DNA from: Microbacterium barkeri
GTDB lineage: Bacteria > Actinomycetota > Actinomycetes > Actinomycetales > Microbacteriaceae
NCBI RefSeq assembly: GCF_027921765.1
Contig: NZ_BSEJ01000002.1
Coordinates: forward strand, 186,001-250,000
DNA: 64,000 bases
Direction of reading: 5' to 3'
Below are positions 36,293 to 46,001 of this stretch, one piece after another. The notes under the pieces were generated by a model. The model saw only the letters and a program-made list of their open reading frames with translations, did no database searches and had not been told where the DNA came from. Every line of letters starts with the position of its first letter. The first letter of the stretch is position 1. Position numbers and translations under genes: made by a program.

Positions 36293-37827
36293 CAGGCGCT
36301 CTTCCTCTCCTCCGGGAGCACGGCCATCCGCTCGCTCGCCTGGTACGTCGTCTCGTCCAGGCCGCTCTGGGTCGGGTCGTAGTCCACGTCGCCGACGTCG
36401 TACATCGTCGTCATCCAGTGGTAGAAGTTGTCGCCGCGCTCGCGGAGCACGCTGTACAGCCGCTGCATCATCCGCTTGCGCACGGGCCTCATCTCGGGGT
36501 GCTCGTACAGGTTCAGAAGCTCGTCGGGGTCGAGCTCGAGATCGTACAGCTCGTTCACCGAATCGGGGTTGACCACGAGCTTGTAGCGGTCCTCGCGCAG
36601 CATCCGCTGCGGGTACGGGAAGTGGTGGCCATGGAACTCGCAGACGATGTCCTCGTCCCACTCGGGGTGCTCGCCTGCCGCGAGCGGGACGAGACTGCGC
36701 GAATCGACGGCGGGCGACGGGTCGATGCCCGCCAGGTCGAGGATGGTCGCGGTGCAGTCGAGCAGGCTGACGAACTCCCTGCGCACCAGGCCCGGCTCCC
36801 CGCCGGGGATCCGCAGGAGCCCGGGAGTCCGGTAGATGTCCTCGTACATCGCGGGCCCCTTGTCGTGGAGCCGGTGAGCCCCGGTGAACTCTCCGTGATC
36901 GCACGTGAAGAACACCGCGGTCTCGTCGACCAGCCCCAGCCTCTCGAGCGCGGCCATGACCCGGCCGATCTGCTCGTCGATGAGGGCGACGTACCCCCAG
37001 TACACCGCGATGAGCTTCCGGGTGACCTCGATCGGCATGGTGTCGAAGGTCCAGTGCGCGCTGTAGTTGCGCTGCACCGGCGGCTTCCCCTCGAAGTTCT
37101 CGGCGATCGACTTGGGCAGCTCGATCTGCGCGGGATCGAACATGTCGAAGTACGCGTCCGGAACGATGTAGGGCAGGTGCGGGCCGAAGAAGTTCAGCTC
37201 GAGGAAGAACGGGCGCCCATCGCGTTCGTGCTCTTCCGCGTAGCGCTCGAGGAGCTCGATGGTCCGCGTGGCGAGGTAGTACTCGAAGGTCGCCTCGACC
37301 GGCTGATGGAGACGCGCGGCGAGCAGGTTCCCCGGCCCGCCGTTGGGCAGCGTTCCCCGGATGCGGTCGCTGATCCGGTAGGGCGGGAGTCCTCGTTCGG
37401 CGAGGAAGGCGAGGTAGTCCTCGTTCTCGACCGGGTTGTGCCACCCGGGGAGATCGGGGCCGTCGAAGCCGAAGTCGGCGGCGTTCTTCACCGTGCCCGC
37501 GTGCCACTTGCCGACGAGCCCCGTGTTGTAGCCGTGGTCACGCAGTGCCTCGACGAACGTGAACGTGCCGTCCTCGAGGTCTTCGAGGTACCCCACGTTC
37601 CGCTCGTGGTTCGCGAGCACACGGTGACGGAACGGCGCTTGCCCGGTGAGGAGGCTCGCACGCGCGGGCGTGCAGATCGCCGTGGGCGTGTACCAGCGGT
37701 CGAACCGCGTGCCTGTGCGCGCGAGCTCGTCGAGCACGGGCGTCGCGGCGAGCGCGTTGCCGTATTCGCCGAGAGTGTCCGCCCGATGCTGGTCGGTCAT
37801 CAGGAAGAGGATGTTGCTCGGCTTCAT
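36292..37827 (-). CDS. Second sulfatase, cytoplasmic
   Basis: The 511-residue protein starts MKPSNILFLMTDQHRADTLG. Its modification motif is CTPARASLLTG (C52), a permitted variant of C-x-P-S-R with Ala for Ser. GLVGKWHAGTVKNAADFGFD, FFGPHLPYIVPD and FFTCDHGEFTGAH are the other sulfatase motifs. No signal peptide is present. I use the ATG at 37827; a GTG at 37836 overlapping the binding-protein stop is possible. It is only distantly similar to the neighbouring sulfatase, so the pair probably removes sulfate from different positions or substrates. The gene follows the importer genes in one run. Confidence 0.92.
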   Translation of the reverse strand: MKPSNILFLMTDQHRADTLGEYGNALAATPVLDELARTGTRFDRWYTPTAICTPARASLLTGQAPFRHRVLANHERNVGYLEDLEDGTFTFVEALRDHGYNTGLVGKWHAGTVKNAADFGFDGPDLPGWHNPVENEDYLAFLAERGLPPYRISDRIRGTLPNGGPGNLLAARLHQPVEATFEYYLATRTIELLERYAEEHERDGRPFFLELNFFGPHLPYIVPDAYFDMFDPAQIELPKSIAENFEGKPPVQRNYSAHWTFDTMPIEVTRKLIAVYWGYVALIDEQIGRVMAALERLGLVDETAVFFTCDHGEFTGAHRLHDKGPAMYEDIYRTPGLLRIPGGEPGLVRREFVSLLDCTATILDLAGIDPSPAVDSRSLVPLAAGEHPEWDEDIVCEFHGHHFPYPQRMLREDRYKLVVNPDSVNELYDLELDPDELLNLYEHPEMRPVRKRMMQRLYSVLRERGDNFYHWMTTMYDVGDVDYDPTQSGLDETTYQASERMAVLPEERKSA

Positions 37828-37832
37828 GGCGC

Positions 37833-38858
37833 TCACTCTCCGGCCTCGAGGAAGAGGTCGCCCGTGTAGAACTCTGCGGGGTCGACGGGGTCGGACAGCT
37901 TTCCGGCTTCCACGAAGTAGTCGACCATCGTCGTCAGCCACGTGTCGATGGTGCCGTCCTCGGTGTACTGGTCGATGTCCTCGAGCGACAGGATCTCGAC
38001 GTTGCCCGCGTCGGCCTCCACCTGAGCGGGGTCGAGGGCCGAGAACTCGGCGGTCAGGACGATCGCCTCGTCGACGTTGTCGGCGCGGTACGCGATCGCC
38101 TCGCGCAGGGCCTTCAGCACGCGGTCGATCTTCTCCGGCTCGTCTGCGACGACGTCGTTGCCGGCCACGAACGCGGTCGGGAAGGCGACGTCGTCGAAGT
38201 CGGAGTTCTTCGCGAGCTCGACGAGGTCGGGCACCTGTGCCTTCACCGTCGCGAGCGCGGGGTACCAGAAGCCCGCGGCGTCGACCTGCTTGGACGAGAG
38301 TGCCGCGACGATCGCCGCAGGCTCCATCGGGACGAGGTTCACATCGTCCTTCGTCATGCCCGCCTTCTCGAGCGACAGCGTGAGGATCATGTCCCCAGAC
38401 GTGCCCTCGGGCACGGCGACGGTCTTGCCTTCGAGGTCCTCGATCGAGTCGATGCCCGCCTGCGCGACGACACGGTCGGCCTGGCCGAGCGTGTTCATCG
38501 CGACGATCTTGGCCTGTCCCGACGCCGGCAGCCAGAAGGCGCCGGGGCCGATGTAGCCGAAGTCGAGGTCCCCCGTGCCGAGCGCCTGGATCTGCAGCGG
38601 TCCGTTCGTGAACGAGGTGGCCGTGACATCGAGGCCGTACTTCGCCCAGAGCCCCTGGTCCTCGGCGATCGCGAGCAGGCTCGTGCCGTTGAAATCGGCG
38701 ATGTAGCCGAAGTTCACGTCGATGACGTCGTCGTACTCGCTCTCGGCCTCGGGCGCAGTGCCCCCATCGCCCGGGTCGGCGGATGTGCACGCGGTGAGGA
38801 GCAGGGCGACAGCGGCGCCGACGGCGGTCGCGCCGGCGATCTTCCGGGTGAAACGCAT
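37833..38858 (-). CDS. ABC transporter substrate-binding lipoprotein (TauA/SsuA/NrtA type)
   Basis: A 341-residue lipoprotein with a signal peptide ending LLLTACTSAD (lipobox LTAC, Cys at about 23). The mature part has the NMT1/SsuA fold: NFGYIADFNGTSLLAIAEDQ, LQIQALGTGDLDFGYIGPGA, and DLEGKTVAVPEGTSGDMIL. Relatives bind taurine, alkanesulfonates, nitrate or thiamine precursors. With two sulfatases in the same operon, a sulfate ester or sulfonated ligand is the obvious candidate (inference). The ATG at 38858 has AGGGA 6-7 nt upstream. ATPase and permease genes lie immediately upstream in the transcript. Confidence 0.9.
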   Translation of the reverse strand: MRFTRKIAGATAVGAAVALLLTACTSADPGDGGTAPEAESEYDDVIDVNFGYIADFNGTSLLAIAEDQGLWAKYGLDVTATSFTNGPLQIQALGTGDLDFGYIGPGAFWLPASGQAKIVAMNTLGQADRVVAQAGIDSIEDLEGKTVAVPEGTSGDMILTLSLEKAGMTKDDVNLVPMEPAAIVAALSSKQVDAAGFWYPALATVKAQVPDLVELAKNSDFDDVAFPTAFVAGNDVVADEPEKIDRVLKALREAIAYRADNVDEAIVLTAEFSALDPAQVEADAGNVEILSLEDIDQYTEDGTIDTWLTTMVDYFVEAGKLSDPVDPAEFYTGDLFLEAGE

Positions 38859-38884
38859 GGCAGTTCCCTTCATGGGGTCGGTCT

Positions 38885-39691
38885 TCAGTGCGACGCGGAG
38901 CCGGCGACGACGCCGGGCTCCTGGTGGTACACCGCGTGCCACACGCGGTTGCGCAGGTCGCGGAATTCAGGGCTCAGGCGCACCTCTTCGGTGCGCGGAT
39001 AGGGCAGATCGACGTCGATGACGTCGTAGATGCGCCCGGGGCGCGCCGCCATCACGACGACGCGGTTGGCGAGGAAGACGGCTTCGTCGACGTCATGCGT
39101 GATGAACATCACCGTGCGCTTCTCGCGGCTCCAGGTGCCCAGCAGCTGCTCCTGCAGCTTCACGCGGGTGAGCGCGTCGAGGGCGCCGAACGGCTCGTCC
39201 ATGAGCAGGATCGACGGGTTCACGGCATAGGCGCGCGCGATGGCGCAGCGCTGCTTCATCCCGCCCGAGAGCATCTTGGGCAGTGCGTCCGCGAACTGCT
39301 CGAGCCCGACCATCCGGATGAAGTAGTCCGCCTTCTCGCGTCGTTCGGCCTTCGGCAGGCCCGCGACCTTCAAGCCGAACTCGACGTTCTTTCGCACGGT
39401 GAGCCAGGGGAAGAGCGCGTACTGCTGGAAGATCACGCCGCGGTCGGGCCCCGGCCCGGCGACGGGCTTGCCGTCGACGAGGGCCTGGCCGGCCGTCGGC
39501 GCCTCGAGCCCCGCGAGGATGTTCATGAGCGTCGACTTGCCGCAGCCCGACGGGCCGACGACCGTGACGAACTCGTTGTCCGCGATGTCGAGGTTCACCC
39601 GCTCGATGGCGACGAACTCCTCGCCCTTCAGCTCGAAGGTCTTGCGGATGTCTCGGACGGAGATCTTGGCGGTGGAGTCGGTGGTGGTCAT
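38885..39691 (-). CDS. ABC transporter ATP-binding protein (TauB/SsuB type)
   Basis: A 268-residue ATPase. Walker A is GPSGCGKST, the Q-loop is [12 protein letters not shown], the signature is [15 protein letters not shown] (SGGM in place of SGGQ), Walker B is [12 protein letters not shown] and the H-loop is FITHDVDEA. These are typical of the nitrate/sulfonate/taurine group. I start at the ATG at 39691 because it overlaps the permease stop (ATGA) and has AGGA upstream; an ATG 15 nt earlier is possible. Confidence 0.95.
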   Translation of the reverse strand: MTTTDSTAKISVRDIRKTFELKGEEFVAIERVNLDIADNEFVTVVGPSGCGKSTLMNILAGLEAPTAGQALVDGKPVAGPGPDRGVIFQQYALFPWLTVRKNVEFGLKVAGLPKAERREKADYFIRMVGLEQFADALPKMLSGGMKQRCAIARAYAVNPSILLMDEPFGALDALTRVKLQEQLLGTWSREKRTVMFITHDVDEAVFLANRVVVMAARPGRIYDVIDVDLPYPRTEEVRLSPEFRDLRNRVWHAVYHQEPGVVAGSASH

Positions 39692-40566
39692 CGTCGTTCC
39701 TGCCATCCGGTGAGCTTGTTCTCGGCGAAGAGCAGCAGTCGATCCATCACCAGGCCGAGGATGCCGATGAAGACGATCCCCACGAAGATCGTCGCGAGGT
39801 CGTAGTAGAGCTGGGCCTGCTGCATGCGGTACCCCAGCCCGGCCTGCGCGGCGAGGAGCTCGGCGGCGACGAGCGTCGCCCATGCCGACCCGAGTCCGAC
39901 GCGCATGCCGACGAGGATGAACGGAGTCGACGCCGGCACGACGACCTTGAGGAAGATCGTGCCGTCTTTCGCCCCGAGCACGCGCGCCGCGTTGATCATC
40001 GTGCGGTCGACGTTGACGACGCCCTGGTACGTCGAGATGACGCACGCGAGGAACGCGGCGAGGAAGATGACGAACACCTTCGGGACCTCGCCGATGCCGA
40101 GCAGCACGAGCACGAGCGGAAGCAGGGCAAGCGGCGGGATGGTCCGGAAGAACTGGATCCAGGGCTCGGCCAGGCCGCGGGCCACGGTGTACCAGCCCAT
40201 GAGGAAGCCGACGGGGATGGCGGCGGCCGAGCCGAGCAGGAATCCCGTGAGCACACGGGCGAGGCTGGCGAGGATGTCCTCCTGGAGGATGCCCGCCTGC
40301 CACAGCTGCACCGCCTTGGCGACGACCTGCGGCGGCGTCGGGAACTGGAAGCCGCTCAGCGCGAGGATCCACCACAGGCCGATCCCGCCCACGATCGACA
40401 CGGCGTTGAGGATGAGCAGGCTGCTGCGCTTCGAGAGGCGGGGACGCGCGAACGGCGATGGCTTCGGGCTCGACGGCGGCAGCTTCTCGGCCACCGCCGA
40501 GGTGCTCATGGTGTGCGGCTGGATCTCGGCTCGCGAGGGGCCGGTCGTCATTCTCGCCTCGGTCAT
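39688..40566 (-). CDS. ABC transporter permease (TauC/SsuC type)
   Basis: A 292-residue membrane protein with about six helices and the BPD_transp_1 EAA-like loop [20 protein letters not shown]. Other pieces are [20 protein letters not shown] and [18 protein letters not shown] near the C-terminus. The N-terminal ~55 residues are polar and Pro-rich before the first helix, longer than usual. I chose the ATG at 40566, with GGAGG upstream; the longer frame runs into the ROK gene. It is the first gene of the importer-sulfatase operon. Confidence 0.93.
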   Translation of the reverse strand: MTEARMTTGPSRAEIQPHTMSTSAVAEKLPPSSPKPSPFARPRLSKRSSLLILNAVSIVGGIGLWWILALSGFQFPTPPQVVAKAVQLWQAGILQEDILASLARVLTGFLLGSAAAIPVGFLMGWYTVARGLAEPWIQFFRTIPPLALLPLVLVLLGIGEVPKVFVIFLAAFLACVISTYQGVVNVDRTMINAARVLGAKDGTIFLKVVVPASTPFILVGMRVGLGSAWATLVAAELLAAQAGLGYRMQQAQLYYDLATIFVGIVFIGILGLVMDRLLLFAENKLTGWQERR

Positions 40567-40603
40567 GGCCTGCTCCCTCCGGTCGGGACGGGTGAGTGGG
40601 CGT

Positions 40604-41839
40604 TCACAGGGCGCTCCTTTGCTGCTGTGGAACCGATTCGCCGGAGGACGCAGGGTCGGGGTATCCGGCGAGGAGGGGGGACTGATGGAAGATCGCGGCG
40701 ATGGCGCCGAGCGCACCGTCGCTGTCGTGCAGCTGCGCGGCCCGCACGATGTGCGGCTGGTCGGAGGGGATGGAGTGGAGCTCGTATCGGAGCGTCGACG
40801 CCGCCTGCTCGACGAGCACGGGGGCGACGCGGACGATCTCGCCGCCGATCACGACCTCGCGCGGGTTGAGCATCATCGCGGCGGCGCCGAGCACCCGGCC
40901 GACCGTCGAGCCGACGTCTCGGAGCACGGCGTCGACCGCGGGGTCGCCGGTGGCGACCGCATGGGCCAGGTGGTCGAGCGTGTGCACGTCCGCACCGGCG
41001 TCGCGGCAGGCGCGCAGGATCGCCGGCACCGACGCGATCGTCTCGAGACATCCCCTCTTGCCGCAGCGGCACAGCGCGCCGGTGGGGTCTGCGGTGACGT
41101 GGCCGAGTTCGCCAGCGAACCCCCGTGCGCCGGTGACGAGCTGGCCGGCGATGACCAGCCCGCCGCCGACGCCGTCGGAGAGCCGCAGGTAGACGAGGTT
41201 GTCCACGGCGTCGGGCCGCGAGATCGCCTCGGCCAGGGCGGCGAGGCGGGTGTTGTTGTCGACGATCACCGGAGCGCCGAAGCGCTCGAGGAAGGCGACG
41301 TCGACCCCCTCGGGTGCGAGCTGCTTCTTCCAGCTGACGACAGGCATGCCGCCGCGCGCGCCGGTGTAGGGCCCGGGGACGCCGATGCCGACCGCCTGGA
41401 GGGCTCCGAAGTGGACCCCGGTCTCGAGACTCACGCGCTCGATGAGCGCGAACGCGATCGCGAGCCGCTCGGCCCACGGCAGGTCGTCGGCATACCGCTC
41501 GACGCCCTCCGCGATGACCTCGTGCGAGGCGTCGGCGACCACGACGTGCACGCGCCGGTGACCGAAATCGACCCCGAGGAACTGGCCCGAGGCGGGGTCG
41601 AGCGCGAGCCGCTCTGCCGGGCGGCCGCTGCCCGAGCGCACCGCCGCGTCCGTGTCCGCGACGATGATCGCGCCGCGCTGAAGCAGGCTCGCGGTGATCT
41701 CCGAGAGCGTCGTGCGCGAGAGCCCGACGCGCTTCGCCAGCTCGGCGCGGCTCAGGGCACCGTGCGCACGCAGCGCGGCCAGAACGCGCTCTTCGTGGGT
41801 CCGCCTCACCAGGGCGTGCACTCCCGTCGTCATCGACAT
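40604..41839 (-). CDS. ROK family transcriptional regulator
   Basis: A 411-residue protein with an N-terminal winged HTH ([20 protein letters not shown], about residues 29-50) and a C-terminal ROK/sugar-kinase-like domain. The domain has [20 protein letters not shown] (ATP-loop-like), GIGVPGPY, and the zinc-binding [19 protein letters not shown]. Such proteins are usually repressors that release DNA when a sugar or sugar phosphate binds. It sits just upstream of the importer operon on the same strand and divergent from the two secreted hydrolase genes, so it could control both. An ATG 6 nt into the frame is an alternative start. Confidence 0.93.
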   Translation of the reverse strand: MSMTTGVHALVRRTHEERVLAALRAHGALSRAELAKRVGLSRTTLSEITASLLQRGAIIVADTDAAVRSGSGRPAERLALDPASGQFLGVDFGHRRVHVVVADASHEVIAEGVERYADDLPWAERLAIAFALIERVSLETGVHFGALQAVGIGVPGPYTGARGGMPVVSWKKQLAPEGVDVAFLERFGAPVIVDNNTRLAALAEAISRPDAVDNLVYLRLSDGVGGGLVIAGQLVTGARGFAGELGHVTADPTGALCRCGKRGCLETIASVPAILRACRDAGADVHTLDHLAHAVATGDPAVDAVLRDVGSTVGRVLGAAAMMLNPREVVIGGEIVRVAPVLVEQAASTLRYELHSIPSDQPHIVRAAQLHDSDGALGAIAAIFHQSPLLAGYPDPASSGESVPQQQRSAL

Positions 41840-41863
41840 GCAGCCCACGCTCCCAGCGCCGAA

Positions 41864-41891
41864 TTTTTCCGTCAAGAATCCGACAGAAAAA
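41864..41891. promoter_or_regulatory. Candidate ROK operator: imperfect inverted repeat
   Basis: TTTTTCCGTC and GACAGAAAAA (one mismatch) flank an 8-nt centre, 25 nt upstream of the regulator start, within the 210-nt divergent region before the GH43-like gene. This stretch is far more AT-rich than its surroundings. A looser related pattern (TTTCTGACG with GACGGAGAAA) recurs about 45 nt further on. Confidence 0.5.
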
Positions 41892-42049
41892 GTTTCGGAA
41901 TCTGCAGAGGTCCTTTCAGAACGCGTCCGCACGTCTTTCTGACGCACCGTTGACGGAGAAAATCGACCTCCGTAGCGTTCCCGGCGCGGGCCGGCGGACG
42001 GCTCGCGGGCCGGGCTCCCCGGCTCCTCGGTGATGAGGAAGGTTCGAAG

Positions 42050-43423
42050 ATGAACGACCCCCAGCACGGCTGTCGCGTGGACCGGCGCGCGTTTCTCGCA
42101 GGAGTGGGCGGCGCGGTCGCCTCGGCGGCGCTCGCCGCCGGCGGGCCCGCCGCGGCAGCGAGCCGAACGACGTCGGCCACGGCGCTGGCATCCGCGTCGC
42201 CCACAGAGGCGCCGCCCCGCGGACGCTACCCGTCGAACTGGCCCGACCCGCAGCCCTACGGCGTTGCGGACACGCGCGTCGACCTCTGGCCGCGAGACGA
42301 CAACTCCTTCATCCTGCCTCTCGAGCGCCGCCCTCGGGATGCCGAGGACGAGCACGTGTGGATGCGCGACACCTACGTCAACTGCTTCGTCGTGAACGGC
42401 AGGCCGCTCTACGTCGCCACCGGGACGACGAAGGTCCCCGGCCTCGATCGGGCTGCGCCGTGGAACGACGGGATCTTCGTCTGGACCGCGCCCTCGCTGC
42501 GTGGCCCGTGGCGGCTGGTCGACACGAGCGCGGTGCGCCCGAGCGCAGAGCGCGGCAAGGTGTGGTCGCCCGAGTTCGTCGACGAGAACCGCCCGGGGCG
42601 CACGGTCGTCGCACCCTGGCAGGAGTACTGGCACGACGCGCGATTCGGGAAGCGCGGCCAGGTGTGGGCGCCCGAGGTGCACTACTTCCGCGACACCTGG
42701 TACATCGTCGCGTGCATGGGCGATCACTCCCGCAAGGTCGGCTCGTTCATGCTCGTGAGCGAGGGCGGCATCGAAGGCCCGTACCGGCTCGTGCAGGGCA
42801 ACGTCGAGAAGCCGTTCGGCGACCCCGTCGCAGGAGGCCCCGCCTTCATCGAGCCCGGGGCCTATCACCACATCGACGGCAGCCTGTACACCGAGGGCGA
42901 CGATGCGTGGCTCGTGCTGCACAACGACGAGTACGCGCGGTTCCGCGACGACATGGAGGACATCGTCCCCACGACCTCCCTGCCCCGATTCGCCCAGACG
43001 CCGTATGCGCCGGAACCGTATCTCGAGGGCGCCTACGTGTTCCGGCACGAAGGGAGGTACTACCTGCTGCATGCCGCGTGGAACCGCTCGTCGATCGCCG
43101 CAGACGGCAGCGTCCGCTACGCATACGACACACCGGCGCCCGGTCGCGCGCAGTACCAGTACGACGCCATCGTCGCCGTCGCAGACGCGTTCGAGGGCCC
43201 CTACTCCCCTCGCTGGACCGCCGGCGTCGGGGCAGGACACAACAACCTCTTCGCCGACCACGACGGCACGGTGTGGGCCACGTTCTTCCGCAACCCCGCC
43301 GCGGGCTACTGGTCAGACCCGACGCGGGTCGCTCAGGCGGCCGTGCCGGGCGTGGTGCGGATGGAGTGGACAGGGCCCGAAGGGGGCCGCCTCTATGCCG
43401 AGCGACGACGGGGGCGCGACTGA
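42050..43423 (+). CDS. Tat-exported glycoside hydrolase, GH43-like five-bladed propeller
   Basis: A 457-residue protein starting with a twin-arginine signal, DRRAFLAGVGGAVASAALAA. The mature protein is made of repeated beta-strand and Trp/Tyr-rich blocks of the GH43/GH117-like propeller type: WMRDTYVNCFVVNGRPLYVA, GKRGQVWAPEVHYFRDTWYI, PGAYHHIDGSLYTEGDDAWL and EPYLEGAYVFRHEGRYYLLH. The WAPEVHY and LEGAYVF acidic residues fit the general acid and pKa-modulating positions of such enzymes. It probably hydrolyses a polysaccharide outside the cell. The stop overlaps the next gene by 1 nt, giving a two-gene operon divergent from the ROK gene. Confidence 0.85.
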   Translation: MNDPQHGCRVDRRAFLAGVGGAVASAALAAGGPAAAASRTTSATALASASPTEAPPRGRYPSNWPDPQPYGVADTRVDLWPRDDNSFILPLERRPRDAEDEHVWMRDTYVNCFVVNGRPLYVATGTTKVPGLDRAAPWNDGIFVWTAPSLRGPWRLVDTSAVRPSAERGKVWSPEFVDENRPGRTVVAPWQEYWHDARFGKRGQVWAPEVHYFRDTWYIVACMGDHSRKVGSFMLVSEGGIEGPYRLVQGNVEKPFGDPVAGGPAFIEPGAYHHIDGSLYTEGDDAWLVLHNDEYARFRDDMEDIVPTTSLPRFAQTPYAPEPYLEGAYVFRHEGRYYLLHAAWNRSSIAADGSVRYAYDTPAPGRAQYQYDAIVAVADAFEGPYSPRWTAGVGAGHNNLFADHDGTVWATFFRNPAAGYWSDPTRVAQAAVPGVVRMEWTGPEGGRLYAERRRGRD

Positions 43424-44634
43424 TGCGCGCGCGCTTCGTGCGCCCCTCGATGGCGACCGCCCTTCCCCGGTTCCGGCGCACCGTCGCGACGGCGGCCGTC
43501 GTCGCGACGCTCGCCGTCGGCGCGCCCGCTCACGCGGCAGCGGCCGGCGCCGCGAGCGGCACGGAACCTCTCCCACCGCTCGGCGCTCTGGGCGCGAACT
43601 ACAACGAGAACCTCGATCGGCTCAACGAGGTCGAGCTGGCCGCGGCGCGCGCGGAGTGGGTCCGCGGGTTCTACACGTTGCCTGAGGCCGACAGGATCCC
43701 GCCCGCCGACAGCCCGACCATCCGCTCGATCCTGGATGCCGACGCCGGCGGGCACCGCACCATCCTCAGTCTCAAGTTCCCGAAGCAGAGCGCTGCTTTC
43801 CCCGAACCCGGAAGCGCGGAGATGGCGCACGAGCTGGAGCGACTCGATCGCGTGCTGCCGCTCGTCTTCGGCGCCGTCGACGTCGTGACGATCGGCAACG
43901 AGCCGTTCATCGAGAGCCAGCCCAGCCAGCGCGACGAACGGCTGAACGTGTTCTACGAGACCGTCGCACGGCACGTGATCGATGCCCGTGAGCGGCTCTG
44001 CGGAGCCGGCTGCTCGACGCACCTGTACATGGGCGCGCTCAATCGCCTCGACCTCCCTCAGAATCGGACGCCCGCGGTCGAGCGCTTCCTCGCGTTCGCC
44101 CGCGAGACCCCGGAGATCGAAGGGGTCGACCTGCACCCTCACGTGCCCGATGAGTCGCGCATCGACTCCTTCCTCGACTACACGCTTCCGCGCCTACGCG
44201 AGGATCAGACGTTCCTCATGACGGAGTTCTCGCTCGTCTGGTACTGGCAGCAGCACATGGCAGACCCTGTTCCCGCTCTGTTCGCCGACCGGTACGGCTA
44301 CGACCGCGACACCCCGACGTGGGAGGTCATTGGCGAGGCGATCGAGAACCCGTTCCCCTCGCACAAATGGAACGACCTTCTGTCGATGAGCCCGTGGTAC
44401 GAGAGCAAGAAGCACCTGCTCCGCGATGTGATGGAACGGCTCCGCGCGACCGGACGGCTCGCCGTCGCGACGTACGGGTTCGTCCAGATCCCGTCGATGA
44501 CCTCAGAGTGGAGTGCCACGAAGGCACCGTGGCTGCTGAACAGCGTGTACGCGGGTTTGACGGTGCAGCCCCGCGGTCAGGCGATGTCCGCACCGGGCTA
44601 CGGATGGCTCGCGGACTTCCGCGCCCTGCAGTAG
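43423..44634 (+). CDS. Secreted GH-A clan glycosidase-like protein
   Basis: A 403-residue protein with a Sec signal peptide (TVATAAVVATLAVGAPAHAA, cleavage after AHA). The mature domain is a TIM barrel with the clan GH-A signature: VVTIGNEPFIESQ (acid/base Glu in NEP) and FLMTEFSLVW (nucleophile Glu in TEF). GVDLHPHVPDES is a further family-like segment. The exact GH family cannot be set by eye. It is translationally coupled to the GH43-like gene and would work on the same polymer. The predicted protein ends 6 nt before a convergent glycosyltransferase gene. Confidence 0.85.
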   Translation: MRARFVRPSMATALPRFRRTVATAAVVATLAVGAPAHAAAAGAASGTEPLPPLGALGANYNENLDRLNEVELAAARAEWVRGFYTLPEADRIPPADSPTIRSILDADAGGHRTILSLKFPKQSAAFPEPGSAEMAHELERLDRVLPLVFGAVDVVTIGNEPFIESQPSQRDERLNVFYETVARHVIDARERLCGAGCSTHLYMGALNRLDLPQNRTPAVERFLAFARETPEIEGVDLHPHVPDESRIDSFLDYTLPRLREDQTFLMTEFSLVWYWQQHMADPVPALFADRYGYDRDTPTWEVIGEAIENPFPSHKWNDLLSMSPWYESKKHLLRDVMERLRATGRLAVATYGFVQIPSMTSEWSATKAPWLLNSVYAGLTVQPRGQAMSAPGYGWLADFRALQ

Positions 44635-44640
44635 TCGCCT

Positions 44641-45603
44641 CTACCTCAGCTCCCCCAGCGTCGCGTCGATCGTGCGCGCGGTCGCGTCCCAGTCGTATCC
44701 CGACGCGGGCGGATCGACGCGACGCGGGGAGGCCAGGGCCGAGCGGATGGCGCCGGCCCACTCCTCGACGTCGGTCGCGTTCTCGACGGCGAGGCCGCGA
44801 TCGCCCACCGTCTCGGCGACCGCCGCGCACCCGCGCCAGAAGAGCACGGGAGTGCCGGTCATGACGCTCTCGAGCGCGGGAAGGCCGAAGCCCTCGAGGG
44901 TCGACGGCATGACGGTCGCCGCCGCGCCGCGGTAGTGGCGCGCGAGCGCGGCGTCGTCGATCCCCGCGAGCAGCTCGACGCGAGCCGAGATGCCGCGCTC
45001 CGCGGCCATCAGCTCGGCCTGCTCGTGCTCGCGCGCGGGCAGGAGCATCCGCAGTCGCGCATCCGGCACGCGCCCGAGGGCGTCGAGCACGACCTCGACG
45101 TTCTTGTGCGCGCGGAGGTTGCCGACGTACATGAGGTACGGATCGCCCGGGGCCGGCTCGACGTCGGCGCGGAAGGCGTCGGAGCATCCGATGCCCGCAT
45201 TGACGACCCGCACCGCGTCGTCGTCGAGCCACTCGTCGATGAGCGCCTTCGACGTCTCGGAGACCGTGAGCACGACACCCGTCCGCCGCACGACCGGGCG
45301 GACCACGAGCCGGTAGTACGCGAGGTACTTCGCGCGCCCGGGCCACGGCGTCTGCAGCTGGATGAGGTCGTGCAGCGTCACGAGCTGCCGCTTCGCCCGC
45401 ACGAAGGCGTTGTAGCCGGGCGAGTAGAGGAGGCGATCGCGCGGCACAGCGCGCAGCGCATCCAGCGGGGCGAGGTGGTCACCGTCGAGCCCGAGCGACT
45501 GCCACGGCGTCGTCAGCCGCGGGAGCACCTCGCGCGAGTAGCGCTGGATGCCGGCGATGCCATCCCACCGGGTGTCGATCGCGACCTGTGCCATGGGTTC
45601 CAT
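44641..45603 (-). CDS. Glycosyltransferase family 4 protein
   Basis: The 320-residue GT-B enzyme has AIDTRWDGIAGIQRYSREVL at the acceptor site, LMYVGNLRAHKNVEVVLDAL at the start of the donor-binding domain, and the E-x7-E motif in PSTLEGFGLPALESV followed by GTPVLF. These are diagnostic of GT4, which uses nucleotide-sugar donors in EPS and mannan synthesis. The ATG at 45603 has AGGA upstream; an ATG 9 nt later is possible. It is convergent with the GH-A gene. It probably belongs to the EPS pathway of the window. Confidence 0.92.
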   Translation of the reverse strand: MEPMAQVAIDTRWDGIAGIQRYSREVLPRLTTPWQSLGLDGDHLAPLDALRAVPRDRLLYSPGYNAFVRAKRQLVTLHDLIQLQTPWPGRAKYLAYYRLVVRPVVRRTGVVLTVSETSKALIDEWLDDDAVRVVNAGIGCSDAFRADVEPAPGDPYLMYVGNLRAHKNVEVVLDALGRVPDARLRMLLPAREHEQAELMAAERGISARVELLAGIDDAALARHYRGAAATVMPSTLEGFGLPALESVMTGTPVLFWRGCAAVAETVGDRGLAVENATDVEEWAGAIRSALASPRRVDPPASGYDWDATARTIDATLGELR

Positions 45604-45612
45604 TCTGTCGTC

Positions 45613-45999
45613 CTACGGCCGGCTCGCGAACCGCGGCACCAGCGCGGAGTACTGCGCGCAGTCCTCGCAGCGGGTGACGAGGTCGTGCCGGCACTCGATG
45701 ACGTGCGTGAGGAACCGCTCGGCGTCAGCCAGCTGTGCGCGCTGCGCCCGGATCCACTCGAGCCGCCGTTCGATCACCTCACTCCGGCGTGCTTCGCTGC
45801 GTGTGAGGATGAGCCGCACCTCGGGCAGGCTCATCCCGACGCGCTGGCAGGCCTGCACGATGCGCAGCCGCGCAATGTGCTCATCGGTGTACTCGCGATG
45901 CCCTGTGGGCGTGCGATCGGGAACCACCACGCCGACATCGTTCCAGTGCCGGAGCACATGCACCTCGACGCCGACCGTGCGCGCCGCTTCCCCGATCTT
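45613..45999 (-). pseudogene. MerR-family regulator lacking its start codon
   Basis: The frame reads KIGEAARTVGVEVHVLRHWN, then DVGVVVPDRTPTGHREYTDE, a MerR winged-helix domain, followed by the dimerisation helix and a C-terminal CEDC-containing segment (CRHDLVTRCEDCAQY). Upstream of the Lys at 45997-45999 the frame shows Ala-Arg-Gly and a TGA, with no ATG, GTG or TTG. The first possible start is a GTG at 45963, which removes about 13 residues of the first HTH helix. The break coincides with the broken start of the divergent hydrolase, so both look cut by one deletion. Confidence 0.75.
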
Positions 46000-46001
46000 C
46001 G

